Assembly (NCBI GenBank): GCA_034433305.1
Contig: DAOUAM010000102.1
Span: forward strand, 1 to 8,013
Reading direction: 5' to 3'
Source of the DNA: DAOUAM01 sp034433305
Lineage (GTDB): Bacteria > Chloroflexota > Dehalococcoidia > Lucifugimonadales > DAOUAM01
Length of the DNA: 8,013 nucleotides
The position numbers were made by a program, and so were the translations under genes. Shown in pieces: positions 1 through 6,641 of the stretch; position 1 is the stretch's first letter, and each line of letters starts with the position of its first letter. Below the pieces are notes generated by a model that had not been told where the DNA came from, did no database searches, and was given only the letters and a program-made list of their open reading frames with translations.

Positions 1-867
1 TGCCGAAGCCGTGGGCGTGGCCGTCGGCGACGGCGTGGCCGAGGGAGAAGGCGTCGGGGTCGCTGTGGGGCTGGCAATAGGCGGCAGCGTGGCCGTGGCC
101 GTTGAAGTGGCCGTCGGCGCCGGAGCGGGCGTTGGCGTCGGCGTGGAAGGCACCGGCGAAGGGGTCGGTGTTGGCGTGAGCGTGGGCATCGCCGGCGGCA
201 CGATCACTGGAAGGGTGGGCGTGGGCGTGGCAGGCAGAGCAGGAATGGCCGTGGGCGCGGGCGGCACCGGCGTCGCCTGGCCCTGGTCGGAGGCCACTAT
301 GGCAAACAGCGACAGCCCCGGGGACGAGGCCAGGTACCTGATGGCGTCCCGCGTGGCGCCGACCACACGGGTGGGCAGCAGCTTCCACTCGCCTTCGTAC
401 CTGGAGAGCGCAATGTCCTCCATGGAGTAGCCTCTAGCGTCCATCCACATCCTGCTGACGTTGAAATGGACGGTGGCGGAGGTGGCGGCCTCGTCCTCCA
501 GCCCCTGGTGGCCGATCTGCAAGTACTGGTACACCTCCCCATGGGAAGGAGGCGCCATGTCCGAGGGCGCGCCGGCCAGGCTGCTTACTTCCACCCTCAC
601 CCTGCTGTCCTTTGCCCAGCTAGCGGGTATGGAAAGGGCGTCCAGGGGTATGTCCTGCTTCGTGAGTCTTACCTCCAGAGTGCCCTGGGAGGGCACCTCC
701 AGCCAGTGGGACTCGAAGGCGACGACCTGCATTCCCTGCGGCGGCGGCAGCGTGGGCACCGGCGACGGCCCGGTGCAGCCAGCGGCCAGCAGCGCCAGGG
801 CCGCCAGCAGCACCAGCGCAGCCACGCGGCCCGCCGGCCGGCAGCATGCCTCCTGTGGGCTGTACAC
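1..867 (-). CDS. Lipoprotein with PGF-pre-PGF-like domain and Thr/Pro-rich tail (partial, C-terminus beyond left edge)
   Basis: The minus-strand frame is open from position 993 down to 1. From the GTG at 867-865 it gives 289 residues. Residues 14-31 form a hydrophobic segment ending in LLAAGC, a lipobox, so C31 would be lipidated and the protein anchored on the outer face of the membrane. After a short Pro-rich spacer comes a folded region (about 40-190) that matches my memory of the PGF-pre-PGF family: a GEVYQYLQIG stretch, then ATVHFNVSRMWM (131-142), LSRYEGEWKLLPT, and a closing SLFAIV (to about 191). That family is best known from archaeal surface proteins and also occurs in some bacteria; its molecular role is not established. 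From about residue 192 to the edge the chain is almost only Thr, Pro, Ala and Ser, a typical extended cell-surface linker, so a further domain or anchor may lie outside the window. The start is uncertain: GTG 867 gives the most plausible signal length, but ATG 948 and TTG 933 are in frame and none has a good ribosome site. Family assignment is from memory of the motif pattern, not a search. Confidence 0.8.
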   Translation of the reverse strand, partial: MYSPQEACCRPAGRVAALVLLAALALLAAGCTGPSPVPTLPPPQGMQVVAFESHWLEVPSQGTLEVRLTKQDIPLDALSIPASWAKDSRVRVEVSSLAGAPSDMAPPSHGEVYQYLQIGHQGLEDEAATSATVHFNVSRMWMDARGYSMEDIALSRYEGEWKLLPTRVVGATRDAIRYLASSPGLSLFAIVASDQGQATPVPPAPTAIPALPATPTPTLPVIVPPAMPTLTPTPTPSPVPSTPTPTPAPAPTATSTATATLPPIASPTATPTPSPSATPSPTATPTASA

Positions 868-1105
868 TACCGTGGACGGGTGCCGCTGTCGGCGAGGCGG
901 GCTATGTGGACCAGCGCTGGCAGAGTAACGCAAAGGCTGTGCCGGCATGGAGGATGACTGTAAAGGCCACTGTTGTGAGTCTAATACTATAACCTACACC
1001 CTGGCCAGGCCTCTTAAACCATGGCTACGAGGCCCAGATGGCCCGGGATACCCTTGGTAGGCCCATGCCTTTAGCAGTTATAATCGAACGTATAACTCTT
1101 GGGGG
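868..1105. other. Divergent intergenic region between lipoprotein gene and polA
   Basis: This 238-base gap separates two genes transcribed away from each other, so it should hold both promoters. The rightward one (TATAAT at 1079-1084) is clear and listed separately. For the leftward gene the only candidate I see is a TATAGT on the minus strand at 991-986, without a convincing -35 element. If it is used, the transcript would start near 980, leaving about 110 untranslated bases before the GTG at 867 or about 30 before the ATG at 948. No RNA gene or further coding region is supported here. Confidence 0.45.
1054..1084 (+). promoter_or_regulatory. Probable sigma-70-type promoter of polA
   Basis: A perfect TATAAT -10 hexamer lies at 1079-1084, with a TTGGTA (4 of 6 matches to TTGACA) at 1054-1059. 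The 19-base spacer is longer than ideal. Transcription would begin near 1091, about 15-20 bases before the polA start codon. A second AT-rich hexamer, TATAAC at 1091-1096, could serve as an alternative -10 and would give an almost leaderless message. Confidence 0.5.
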
Positions 1106-3919
1106 ATGCCTATGGCTAATGCCGGGAAGATGCCTCTGTTCACCGACTTGCCGGAAAAGAAAGTGCTGCTGCTCATGGACGGACATGCCCTGGTGCATCG
1201 CGCCTGGCACGCCATTCAGCAGCCCTTGAGCCTCAGGAGCACAGGCGAGGAGATACGGGCCGTTTACGGCTTCATGAACACCTTCCTCCGTACCCTGACC
1301 GAGGTCCAGCCCACCCACTGCGCCATCGCCTTCGACGTCCATGGGCCGACCTTCCGGCACCGCAGCTACGACCAGTACAAGGCGCACCGGCCCGAGTCGC
1401 CGCCAGAGCTGCACCACCAGTTCACACGGGTGCGGCAGATCGTCCAGGCCTTCCGCATCCCCATCTACGAGATGGAGGGCTTCGAGGCTGACGATGTCAT
1501 AGGCACCCTGTGCCGCCAGGCCGAGGAGCAGCAGGTCGAGACAGTGGTGCTGACCGGCGACACCGACACGCTGCAACTGGTGTCGCCCTGGGTGCGCGTG
1601 CTGCTGACCTACAGCATCCAGAAACGCGCCATGTACGACGAGAACGCCGTCCGCGAGCGCTACGGTGGGCTTATGCCCGCCGCTCTGGCGGACCTGAAGG
1701 CCCTTCACGGAGACCCTTCGGACAACATCCCCGGCATCCCCGGCATCGGCGACAAGACGGCCATCCGGCTGCTCAACGAGTTCGGCAGCATAGACGGCCT
1801 GTACCAGCACCTGGACAGGGTCACTCCCGCCAGGATACAGGAGGCCCTGCGGCAGAACAGAGAGGCCGTGCTCCGCTCCCGGGAGCTGACCACCATAGTC
1901 CGCGACCTGCCCATTCAGCTTGACCTGGAGGCCACGCGCTTCTGGCGCTACGACCGGGCCGAGGTCATCGAGGTCATGCGGGAGTTGGAGTTCTTCAGCC
2001 TGGTGTCACGCATCCCAGCGCCAGCCAGCGACGGGGCCGCACAGGCCGAGGAGGTGGCGGCTCTGGCTGCCCCCAGGGAGGACTCGCCGCCCAAGTATGA
2101 CATCGTGGACACTCTGGAGAAGCTGGAAACGCTGGCTAGCGAGCTGGAGGCCGCGCCCTGCTTCGCCTTCGACACTGAGACCACCTCCCTGGACCCCATG
2201 AGGGCGCGGATTGTCGGCCTGGCCTTCTCCACAGGCCCGGAGAAGGGCTGGTACGTGCCTGTGGGGCACGCCAGCGGGACACAGTTGCCGCTGGAGCAGG
2301 TGCTGGCCCGCCTCACTCCGCTTTTCCAGAGCGAGTCACTGCCCAAGATTGCCCACAACGCCAACTTTGACATGACCGTGCTGGAGGAGCAGCAAGTCCA
2401 GGTCAAGGGCCTGGCCTTCGATACCATGCTGGCCGCGCACCTGTGTGGCAGGAAGAACCTGAACCTGAAGGCGCTGGCCCTGGAGTGCCTCCACGTGGAG
2501 ATGACCCCCATAACCGACCTCATCGGCACGGGCAAGAAGCAGCTTACCATGGACCAGGTGCCCATAGATAAGGCGGCGCAGTACGCGGGGGCCGATGCCG
2601 ATATGACCCAGCGGCTCTATCACGTCTTCCGCAAGGAACTGGAGGAGCAGGGCCTGGGCCACCTGCTGGAGACCGTCGAGCTGCCTCTGGTGCCGGTGCT
2701 GGTGCGCATGCAGCGCAACGGCGTGTCCCTGGACTCGGACCTGCTGCGACGCATGTCCGTGGAGCTGGGAGAGCAGCTCCGTAAGATTGAGGAGGAGATG
2801 TACAACCTGGTGGGCCACAAGTTCAACCTCAACTCCTCTCAGCAGCTTAGCGACGTGCTGTTCAAGGAACTGCGGCTGCCTTACACCAAGCGGACGCAGA
2901 AGGGCTACTCCACCGACGCCGCGTCGCTGGACGCGCTGAGGGAGCTGCTGGACCAGGGCACATCGGAGAACGTGGACGCCCGCGCCCGCCAGGTGCTGGA
3001 GCATATTCTGGAGTACCGCCAGCTTTCCAAGATCAAGTCCACCTACGTGGACGCGCTGCCCGAGATGGTGAACCCTCGGACTGGCCGCATCCATACCAGC
3101 TACAACCAGACCGGCTCGGCCACGGGCAGGGTATCCAGCAACGACCCCAATGTGCAGAACATCCCCGTGAGGACGGAGCTGGGTAAGCGCGTGCGCAAGG
3201 CCTTCATTGCCCGCGACGCGCCCAGGTGGACCCTGCTGGGCGCCGACTACTCTCAGATAGAGCTCCGCATCCTGGCCCACATGTCCCAGGACGCTGGCCT
3301 GCTGGAGGCGTTCCATCGGGACGAGGACATACACTCAGCCACGGCCTCCTCGGTGTACGGTGTGCCCATCAGCCAGGTGACGTCGGACATGCGGCGCATC
3401 GCCAAGATTATGAACTTCGGCGTGCTCTACGGCCTCAGCCCCTTTGGCATCCGGGAGCAGACGGGGCTTAGCCCGGAGGAGGGCGCCAGGTTCATCGAGA
3501 CCTACTTTGGCAAGTACCCCGGCATCAAGCGGTACATAGAGGAGACCAAGACCAGGGTCCGCCAGACAGGCTACGTGGAGACGCTGCTGAAGCGGCGACG
3601 CTACATACCCGAAGTCCAGTCCAGCAACTACACGGTGCGCTCCGCCGGAGAGCGCATGGCCATCAACATGCCCATCCAGGGCACCGCCGCGGACATCATC
3701 AAGATAGCCATGGTGCTCATCCACCAGCGCATGGAGGAGCTGAAGCTGAAGTCTCTCATGATCATCCAGGTCCACGATGAGCTCATATTCGAGGTGCCCC
3801 AGGAAGAGTTGGAGCAGATGAAGGCCATCCTGCTGGAGCTTATGCCCTCGGCGCTTCCCCTGTCAGTGCCTCTCAAGGTGGAACTGAAGACTGGCTACAC
3901 ATGGGGCGACATGGAGTAG
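1106..3919 (+). CDS. polA: DNA polymerase I (5' nuclease, 3'-5' proofreading exonuclease and polymerase)
   Basis: This is a full-length family A DNA polymerase of 937 residues, close to the 928 of E. coli Pol I. It fills gaps, removes RNA primers from Okazaki fragments and acts in excision repair in the cytoplasm. The 5' nuclease domain (about 18-300) shows D25, FDVHG (D77), EADD (127-130), GDTDTLQL (D152, D154) and the helix-hairpin-helix start GDPSDNIPG (202-210). The 3'-5' exonuclease domain (about 335-515) keeps its metal ligands: DTET with D356/E358, NANFD with D422, and YAGAD with Y493/D497, so proofreading should be active. The polymerase domain has motif A DYSQIELR (D714), the O-helix R763, K767, F771 and Y775, and motif C VHDE (H890, D891). 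F771 is the residue that makes most Pol I enzymes reject dideoxynucleotides. Numbering is from ATG 1106. The second ATG (1112) has GGGGG six bases upstream and may be the true start; ATG 1130 is also possible. The gene is probably monocistronic, with its own promoter and a hairpin after the stop. Confidence 0.97.
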   Translation: MPMANAGKMPLFTDLPEKKVLLLMDGHALVHRAWHAIQQPLSLRSTGEEIRAVYGFMNTFLRTLTEVQPTHCAIAFDVHGPTFRHRSYDQYKAHRPESPPELHHQFTRVRQIVQAFRIPIYEMEGFEADDVIGTLCRQAEEQQVETVVLTGDTDTLQLVSPWVRVLLTYSIQKRAMYDENAVRERYGGLMPAALADLKALHGDPSDNIPGIPGIGDKTAIRLLNEFGSIDGLYQHLDRVTPARIQEALRQNREAVLRSRELTTIVRDLPIQLDLEATRFWRYDRAEVIEVMRELEFFSLVSRIPAPASDGAAQAEEVAALAAPREDSPPKYDIVDTLEKLETLASELEAAPCFAFDTETTSLDPMRARIVGLAFSTGPEKGWYVPVGHASGTQLPLEQVLARLTPLFQSESLPKIAHNANFDMTVLEEQQVQVKGLAFDTMLAAHLCGRKNLNLKALALECLHVEMTPITDLIGTGKKQLTMDQVPIDKAAQYAGADADMTQRLYHVFRKELEEQGLGHLLETVELPLVPVLVRMQRNGVSLDSDLLRRMSVELGEQLRKIEEEMYNLVGHKFNLNSSQQLSDVLFKELRLPYTKRTQKGYSTDAASLDALRELLDQGTSENVDARARQVLEHILEYRQLSKIKSTYVDALPEMVNPRTGRIHTSYNQTGSATGRVSSNDPNVQNIPVRTELGKRVRKAFIARDAPRWTLLGADYSQIELRILAHMSQDAGLLEAFHRDEDIHSATASSVYGVPISQVTSDMRRIAKIMNFGVLYGLSPFGIREQTGLSPEEGARFIETYFGKYPGIKRYIEETKTRVRQTGYVETLLKRRRYIPEVQSSNYTVRSAGERMAINMPIQGTAADIIKIAMVLIHQRMEELKLKSLMIIQVHDELIFEVPQEELEQMKAILLELMPSALPLSVPLKVELKTGYTWGDME

Positions 3920-3940
3920 CCAGGGACATTCTGTCCTGGC
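3919..3940 (+). terminator. Hairpin just after polA, possible transcription terminator
   Basis: Starting on the last base of the polA stop codon, GCCAGGGACA pairs with TGTCCTGGC around a 3-base loop (TTC), with one bulged G. This is a 9-bp stem. No T-run follows (the next bases are AGAGAGTGGC), so it is not a classical intrinsic terminator. It could end transcription weakly or protect the 3' end of the message. Its position right behind the gene and before a separate promoter supports a 3'-end role. Confidence 0.45.
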
Positions 3941-3994
3941 AGAGAGTGGCCCAGGCTATCCACCAGCGCGCCCAAGACATTGGCTGGCGTCAAG

Positions 3995-4024
3995 TTGACA
4001 TGTGAAAGCCGTGTTCATTAACAT
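3995..4024 (+). promoter_or_regulatory. Probable sigma-70-type promoter of the greA-like gene
   Basis: A perfect TTGACA -35 hexamer is at 3995-4000. Eighteen bases later TAACAT (4019-4024) can serve as the -10; it agrees with TATAAT at four positions, including the first two and the last. The start of transcription would be near 4031, giving a leader of about 30 bases that contains the ribosome site at 4046-4051. This argues that the gene is transcribed independently of polA. Confidence 0.6.
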
Positions 4025-4045
4025 GGAAGCGTGACGTAAAGCAAC

Positions 4046-4051
4046 AAGGAG
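4046..4051 (+). promoter_or_regulatory. Ribosome binding site that selects the TTG start of the greA-like gene
   Basis: AAGGAG lies nine bases before the TTG at 4061-4063. No in-frame ATG or GTG gives a protein containing the whole N-terminal domain, so this site is the main reason to accept TTG as the start. Confidence 0.7.
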
Positions 4052-4060
4052 TTCTCAAAC

Positions 4061-4870
4061 TTGGAGCCGACAGAGTCCATAACGATCCTGCAAGCTGTAG
4101 GACTCTACATCAATAGCATCAAGGCCAGGACCTCTCAACAGTACACGCAGCAAGAGCTTTCCCGCTTCGTACACTGGTGTGGGGCGGAGCGCACCCTCGC
4201 AGAGCTTAACCCTTCGGTAATCGGAGACTACACTGACCAGGTAGGCTTTACTCCCCAGGCGGCGGAGCGCCTGCAAATAGTGCGCGACTTCCTTTCCTAC
4301 GCCAGGAAGAAGGGGCTGGTGGACAGGAACCTGGCGCAGCACGTCAGGATCCGCAAGCCCAAGGCCCGGTCCAACCACAACAACCACCTCCAGGAGGCGC
4401 CGGAGCCTGTGGAGCTTACCCCCGAAGACCACGCCCAGCTCCTGACCAGGCTGGAGCAACTCAAGGCCAAGCGCCCGGCCCTCGCCCAGGAGATCCAGCG
4501 GGCCGCCGCCGACAAGGACGTGAGAGAGAACGCCCCCCTGGAGGCAGCCCGCGAGGAATTGGGCATGCTGGAGTCCCAGATAAGGGCCATAGAGGTAAAG
4601 CTCAGCGCCGCGGTCATAATAGACCCGTCCACCCATGAAAGCCAGCACGCCGCCAGGCTGGGGCGTTACGTCTCCGTCAAGGACCTGAGCACCGGCAAGG
4701 AGACCACATATATGCTGGTCAGTCCCTCGGAGGCGAACCCCCTGGAGGGCAAGATCTCCGATGCCTCGCCTCTGGGCAAGGCGCTGCTGGGGCGCTTTCC
4801 TGGCCAGGAGGTGGAAGTAGAGACCCCCAGGGGCAAGATGCGCTACCGCATACTCAAAGTCTCCTCTTAG
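4061..4870 (+). CDS. greA: GreA-family transcription elongation factor fused to an N-terminal recombinase-type core-binding (SAM-like) domain
   Basis: This single 269-residue frame starts at TTG. Ordinary GreA is about 158 residues, so roughly 110 extra residues sit in front. The C-terminal part is clearly GreA-like: a coiled coil (about 125-197) with the tip sequence DKDVRENAPLEAARE, where D153 and E156 correspond to the acidic tip residues (D41/E44 in E. coli) that stimulate RNA cleavage by backtracked RNA polymerase. A C-terminal FKBP-like domain follows (about 203-268, with SPLGKALLG and the terminal RILKVSS). The N-terminal part (about 8-105) is helical and reads like the DNA-gripping core-binding domain of XerC/XerD integrases: a LYINSIKARTSQQYTQQELSRF helix pair, TLAELNPSVIGDYTDQV, then a helix with RDFLSYARKKGLVDRN. 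The catalytic Arg/His/Tyr domain is absent, so it is not a recombinase. I infer an elongation factor that may also contact DNA or another partner. The GreA call is firm; the N-terminal domain call is by motif resemblance. Confidence 0.88.
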   Translation: MEPTESITILQAVGLYINSIKARTSQQYTQQELSRFVHWCGAERTLAELNPSVIGDYTDQVGFTPQAAERLQIVRDFLSYARKKGLVDRNLAQHVRIRKPKARSNHNNHLQEAPEPVELTPEDHAQLLTRLEQLKAKRPALAQEIQRAAADKDVRENAPLEAAREELGMLESQIRAIEVKLSAAVIIDPSTHESQHAARLGRYVSVKDLSTGKETTYMLVSPSEANPLEGKISDASPLGKALLGRFPGQEVEVETPRGKMRYRILKVSS

Positions 4871-4927
4871 GCGCCGAGGCCCTCTGGAATTTTCCCTTCT
4901 GTCGAGGCATAAAACATAAAGCGTTCA

Positions 4928-4984
4928 CGCTGGGCGGAGCGGTGGACCTCGTGACTGAGGAGGTCTGCCGCTCCGCTCACAGCG
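4928..4984 (+). repeat. Long stable hairpin (about 22 bp) upstream of the cation exchanger gene
   Basis: Bases 4934-4950 (GCGGAGCGGTGGACCTC) pair with 4960-4976 (GAGGTCTGCCGCTCCGC) over 17 positions, two of them G-T wobbles. A 9-base loop (4951-4959) separates the arms. After a 3-base bulge (4977-4979) the stem resumes, CGCTG (4928-4932) pairing with CAGCG (4980-4984). No T-run follows, so a simple terminator for the preceding gene is unlikely, although a role at its 3' end is possible. The hairpin ends 27 bases before the ribosome site of the exchanger gene, so in a transcript from the AT-rich patch near 4909-4920 it would fill most of the 5' leader. It matches no riboswitch class I know. 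Confidence 0.75.
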
Positions 4985-5010
4985 ATATGCACAGTGAGTC
5001 CTTCCTGGTG

Positions 5011-5015
5011 AGGAG
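5011..5015 (+). promoter_or_regulatory. Ribosome binding site that selects the TTG start of the exchanger gene
   Basis: AGGAG sits eight bases before TTG 5024-5026, an ideal spacing, and there is no in-frame ATG nearby that would keep the basic N-terminus before the first membrane helix. Confidence 0.7.
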
Positions 5016-5023
5016 ACGCTCAG

Positions 5024-6229
5024 TTGGCTGTCAGAATAGTCAGGCCCCACCCCTGGACTTGGCTTATCGTCTTCATGGCTGCTGGCGTGCCCGCCTTCGC
5101 GCTGCGGGCCTCCGGCGTGCACATTGAGCCTACTCTAGCCGCGCTGATATACAGCCTTGGTATCGTGGCTGGGGCCTTTCTCATCTCCTGGGCGGCGGAG
5201 GTGGCCCAGCTAGACGTGTCGGCGTCCTTCGCCATAGCGGTGCTGGCGCTCATCGCCATCCTGCCCGAGTACAGCATCGAGGCGGTGCTGGCCTGGAAGG
5301 CCGGCGCTTCCTACAACCCCGCCGTCGGCGAGATTACCGACCAGATGCACCTGGTGGCGGCCAACGTCACGGGTGCCAACAGGCTGCTCATTGGCCTGGG
5401 GTGGTCGCTGGTAATTCTGCTGTTCTGGTTCAAGCGCCGGCGCACCCTGGACCTGCGCGGCTACATGTCCCTGGAAATGACCATGCTTGTCCTGGCCACC
5501 CTGGCCAGCTTCTTCATCTTCTTCATGAGCGAGGTACACCTGCTCCTGGCCCTGGTGCTCATAGGCATGTACTTCTTCTACCTGTGGGCCAGCTCGCTGC
5601 GGGCCGCCGAGGAGCCGGAGCTCATGGGCGTGGCCCAGCTTATCGGCTCCCTGCCCGCAAGGCAGCGCAGGGCGCTGGTGCTGCTACTGTTCATCTACTC
5701 CGCCGCCATTATCCTGGTGGCGGCGGAGCCTTTCGTCGAGGCACTGGTGGAGACGGGCACCGAACTGGGCATTGACGAGTTCATCCTCATACAGTGGATA
5801 GCACCCCTGGCCTCGGAGTCGCCGGAGATAATCGTCGCCATGCTTTTCAGCCTGCGGGCCAATCCCCTGGCCGGCATCACGACCCTCATATCGGCGGAGG
5901 TCAACCAGTTGACCCTGCTCATCGGCAGCATGGTAGCTGTCTTCAGCATCTCAGCCGGCGACCTGCTGAGCTTCCCCATGGACCACAGGCAGACCTCCGA
6001 GTTCCTGCTGACTTCCGCTGTGTCGCTCTTCGGCATCATTTTGCTGGCGCCGCGTGTCATGTCCTGGAAGGGTGGGGCCATACTGCTGGGCCTTTTCATC
6101 GCCCACCTGTTCTTCACCGAGGGCAGCGAGCGCCTGGTCTTCGCCTACGTATATCTGGGCCTCGCGCTGCTGCTGGTGGCAGTCAACCCCCGCAGGCTCA
6201 AGCTCCTGCTGAGGAGCACAGCGGAATAA
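5024..6229 (+). CDS. Sodium/calcium exchanger (CaCA) family cation antiporter
   Basis: This is an integral membrane protein of 401 residues with about ten or eleven hydrophobic helices, the expected size and layout for a CaCA antiporter, which expels Ca2+ or a related cation in exchange for Na+ or H+. The two inverted alpha-repeats of the family can be seen. The first is around residues 45-125, with ILPEYSIEA (E82) and NVTGANRLLIGLG (114-126). The second is around 255-305, with PLASESPEIIVAM (E268) and AEVNQLTLLIGS (291-302). E82 and E268 are the probable ion-binding acids. The second repeat has EVNQ where GSN is usual, so substrate preference cannot be read from sequence. Between the halves is a cytoplasmic-type loop (RRRTLDLRG at about 138-146, and a longer charged stretch near 190-220). 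The gene begins with TTG, preceded by AGGAG. It lies 153 bases after the greA-like gene and 425 before a secreted calcium-binding protein. That neighbourhood fits a calcium theme, but ion specificity is inference. Confidence 0.88.
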   Translation: MAVRIVRPHPWTWLIVFMAAGVPAFALRASGVHIEPTLAALIYSLGIVAGAFLISWAAEVAQLDVSASFAIAVLALIAILPEYSIEAVLAWKAGASYNPAVGEITDQMHLVAANVTGANRLLIGLGWSLVILLFWFKRRRTLDLRGYMSLEMTMLVLATLASFFIFFMSEVHLLLALVLIGMYFFYLWASSLRAAEEPELMGVAQLIGSLPARQRRALVLLLFIYSAAIILVAAEPFVEALVETGTELGIDEFILIQWIAPLASESPEIIVAMLFSLRANPLAGITTLISAEVNQLTLLIGSMVAVFSISAGDLLSFPMDHRQTSEFLLTSAVSLFGIILLAPRVMSWKGGAILLGLFIAHLFFTEGSERLVFAYVYLGLALLLVAVNPRRLKLLLRSTAE

Positions 6230-6356
6230 GCACGGGGACTGCTCCGGCCCCCGGCTCCCTCGGTACAACCCACACATAGCGCCCCTTCCCTCTCAGCGTC
6301 AGCCTTACCACACGACACTTTTCAAAAGGCTGTGGAGGCGTCGGGCAGCGCCACAA

Positions 6357-6424
6357 GACCTCACCCCTCCGAATCCCGTCCCGAGCTTGCCGAAGGACCG
6401 GAGAGGGAGAACGGGGGTGAAGTC
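6357..6424. repeat. Degenerate composite palindromic repeat (REP/MITE-like)
   Basis: The outer arms GACCTCACCCC (6357-6367) and GGGGTGAAGTC (6414-6424) pair over 11 positions with one mismatch. Nested inside, 6378-6398 reads GTCC, then CGAGCTTGCCGAA, then GGAC. This differs at two bases from a short palindromic repeat that I know to be scattered through many environmental bacterial genomes and that often causes spurious peptides containing FDKLRT or LRQAQD. The segment GGAGAGGGAGAACGGGGG resembles the arm of another common dispersed element. I see two such units nested, both slightly decayed. It carries no coding capacity and lies between genes, as such repeats usually do. Confidence 0.6.
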
Positions 6425-6536
6425 TGAACCGTTTGCCTCTGCCGTACATCCTTGTCCTTCAAAAAACTGGTGTGCAGCAAGCAGCGTCAGCCCAGGGAAG
6501 AGGCGGTCCTTCTTTCAAGCCAACCACCTCCGGTAA

Positions 6537-6565
6537 TTGACACGGCAGAAGGGCCGTGCTACATT
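6537..6565 (+). promoter_or_regulatory. Strong sigma-70-type promoter of the RTX gene with a dyad in the spacer
   Basis: A perfect TTGACA (6537-6542) is followed, after an optimal 17-base spacer, by TACATT (6560-6565), a 4-of-6 match to TATAAT. Transcription would start near 6572, giving a leader of about 80 bases. CACGGC (6541-6546) and GCCGTG (6553-6558) form a perfect 6-bp inverted repeat that starts in the -35 box and ends just before the -10. Because it lies upstream of the start point it would act as DNA, most simply as an operator for a dimeric regulator. The regulator is not in the window. Confidence 0.65.
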
Positions 6566-6568
6566 CTT

Positions 6569-6582
6569 CCGACTATTGTCGG
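6569..6582 (+). promoter_or_regulatory. Small hairpin at the predicted transcription start of the RTX gene
   Basis: CCGAC (6569-6573) and GTCGG (6578-6582) form a perfect 5-bp stem around a TATT loop. It overlaps the predicted start point near 6572, so it could be a second operator half-site pair or, if transcription starts slightly earlier, a 5'-end stabilising stem. It is short enough to be chance. Confidence 0.3.
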
Positions 6583-6641
6583 CATTCGGCATAGCTCTGG
6601 CAGCGTTCAGGCAGGCCCATGCTCCGGGAGGGCGGTAAGGT

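Noticed and set aside
11..957. Plus-strand frames with Gly/Val repeats (11-430) and Arg/Gly-rich proteins (461-957)
   Set aside because: These are the complements of the Thr/Pro stalk and the lipoprotein body. The minus-strand frame has a lipobox, a coherent domain pattern and no stop from 993 to 1.
2336..3334. Minus-strand frame of 332 codons inside polA
   Set aside because: It is antisense to conserved exonuclease and polymerase motifs, has an unnatural composition rich in His, Gln and Val, and no ribosome site or family resemblance.
4061..4390. Site-specific tyrosine recombinase or integron integrase
   Set aside because: Only the core-binding-like domain is present. The catalytic domain with its Arg, His and Tyr residues is replaced by GreA, and no attachment sites or cassettes are visible.
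4928..4984. Known metal riboswitch (such as yybP-ykoY) before the exchanger gene
   Set aside because: It is a single long rod without the conserved internal-loop sequences or paired-helix layout of that class.
6198..6449. Minus-strand 83-codon frame over the end of the exchanger gene and the intergenic repeat
   Set aside because: Its central peptide (SPVLRQARDGIRR) is the usual spurious translation of the dispersed palindromic repeat at 6357-6424, and the rest is antisense to the exchanger or non-coding.
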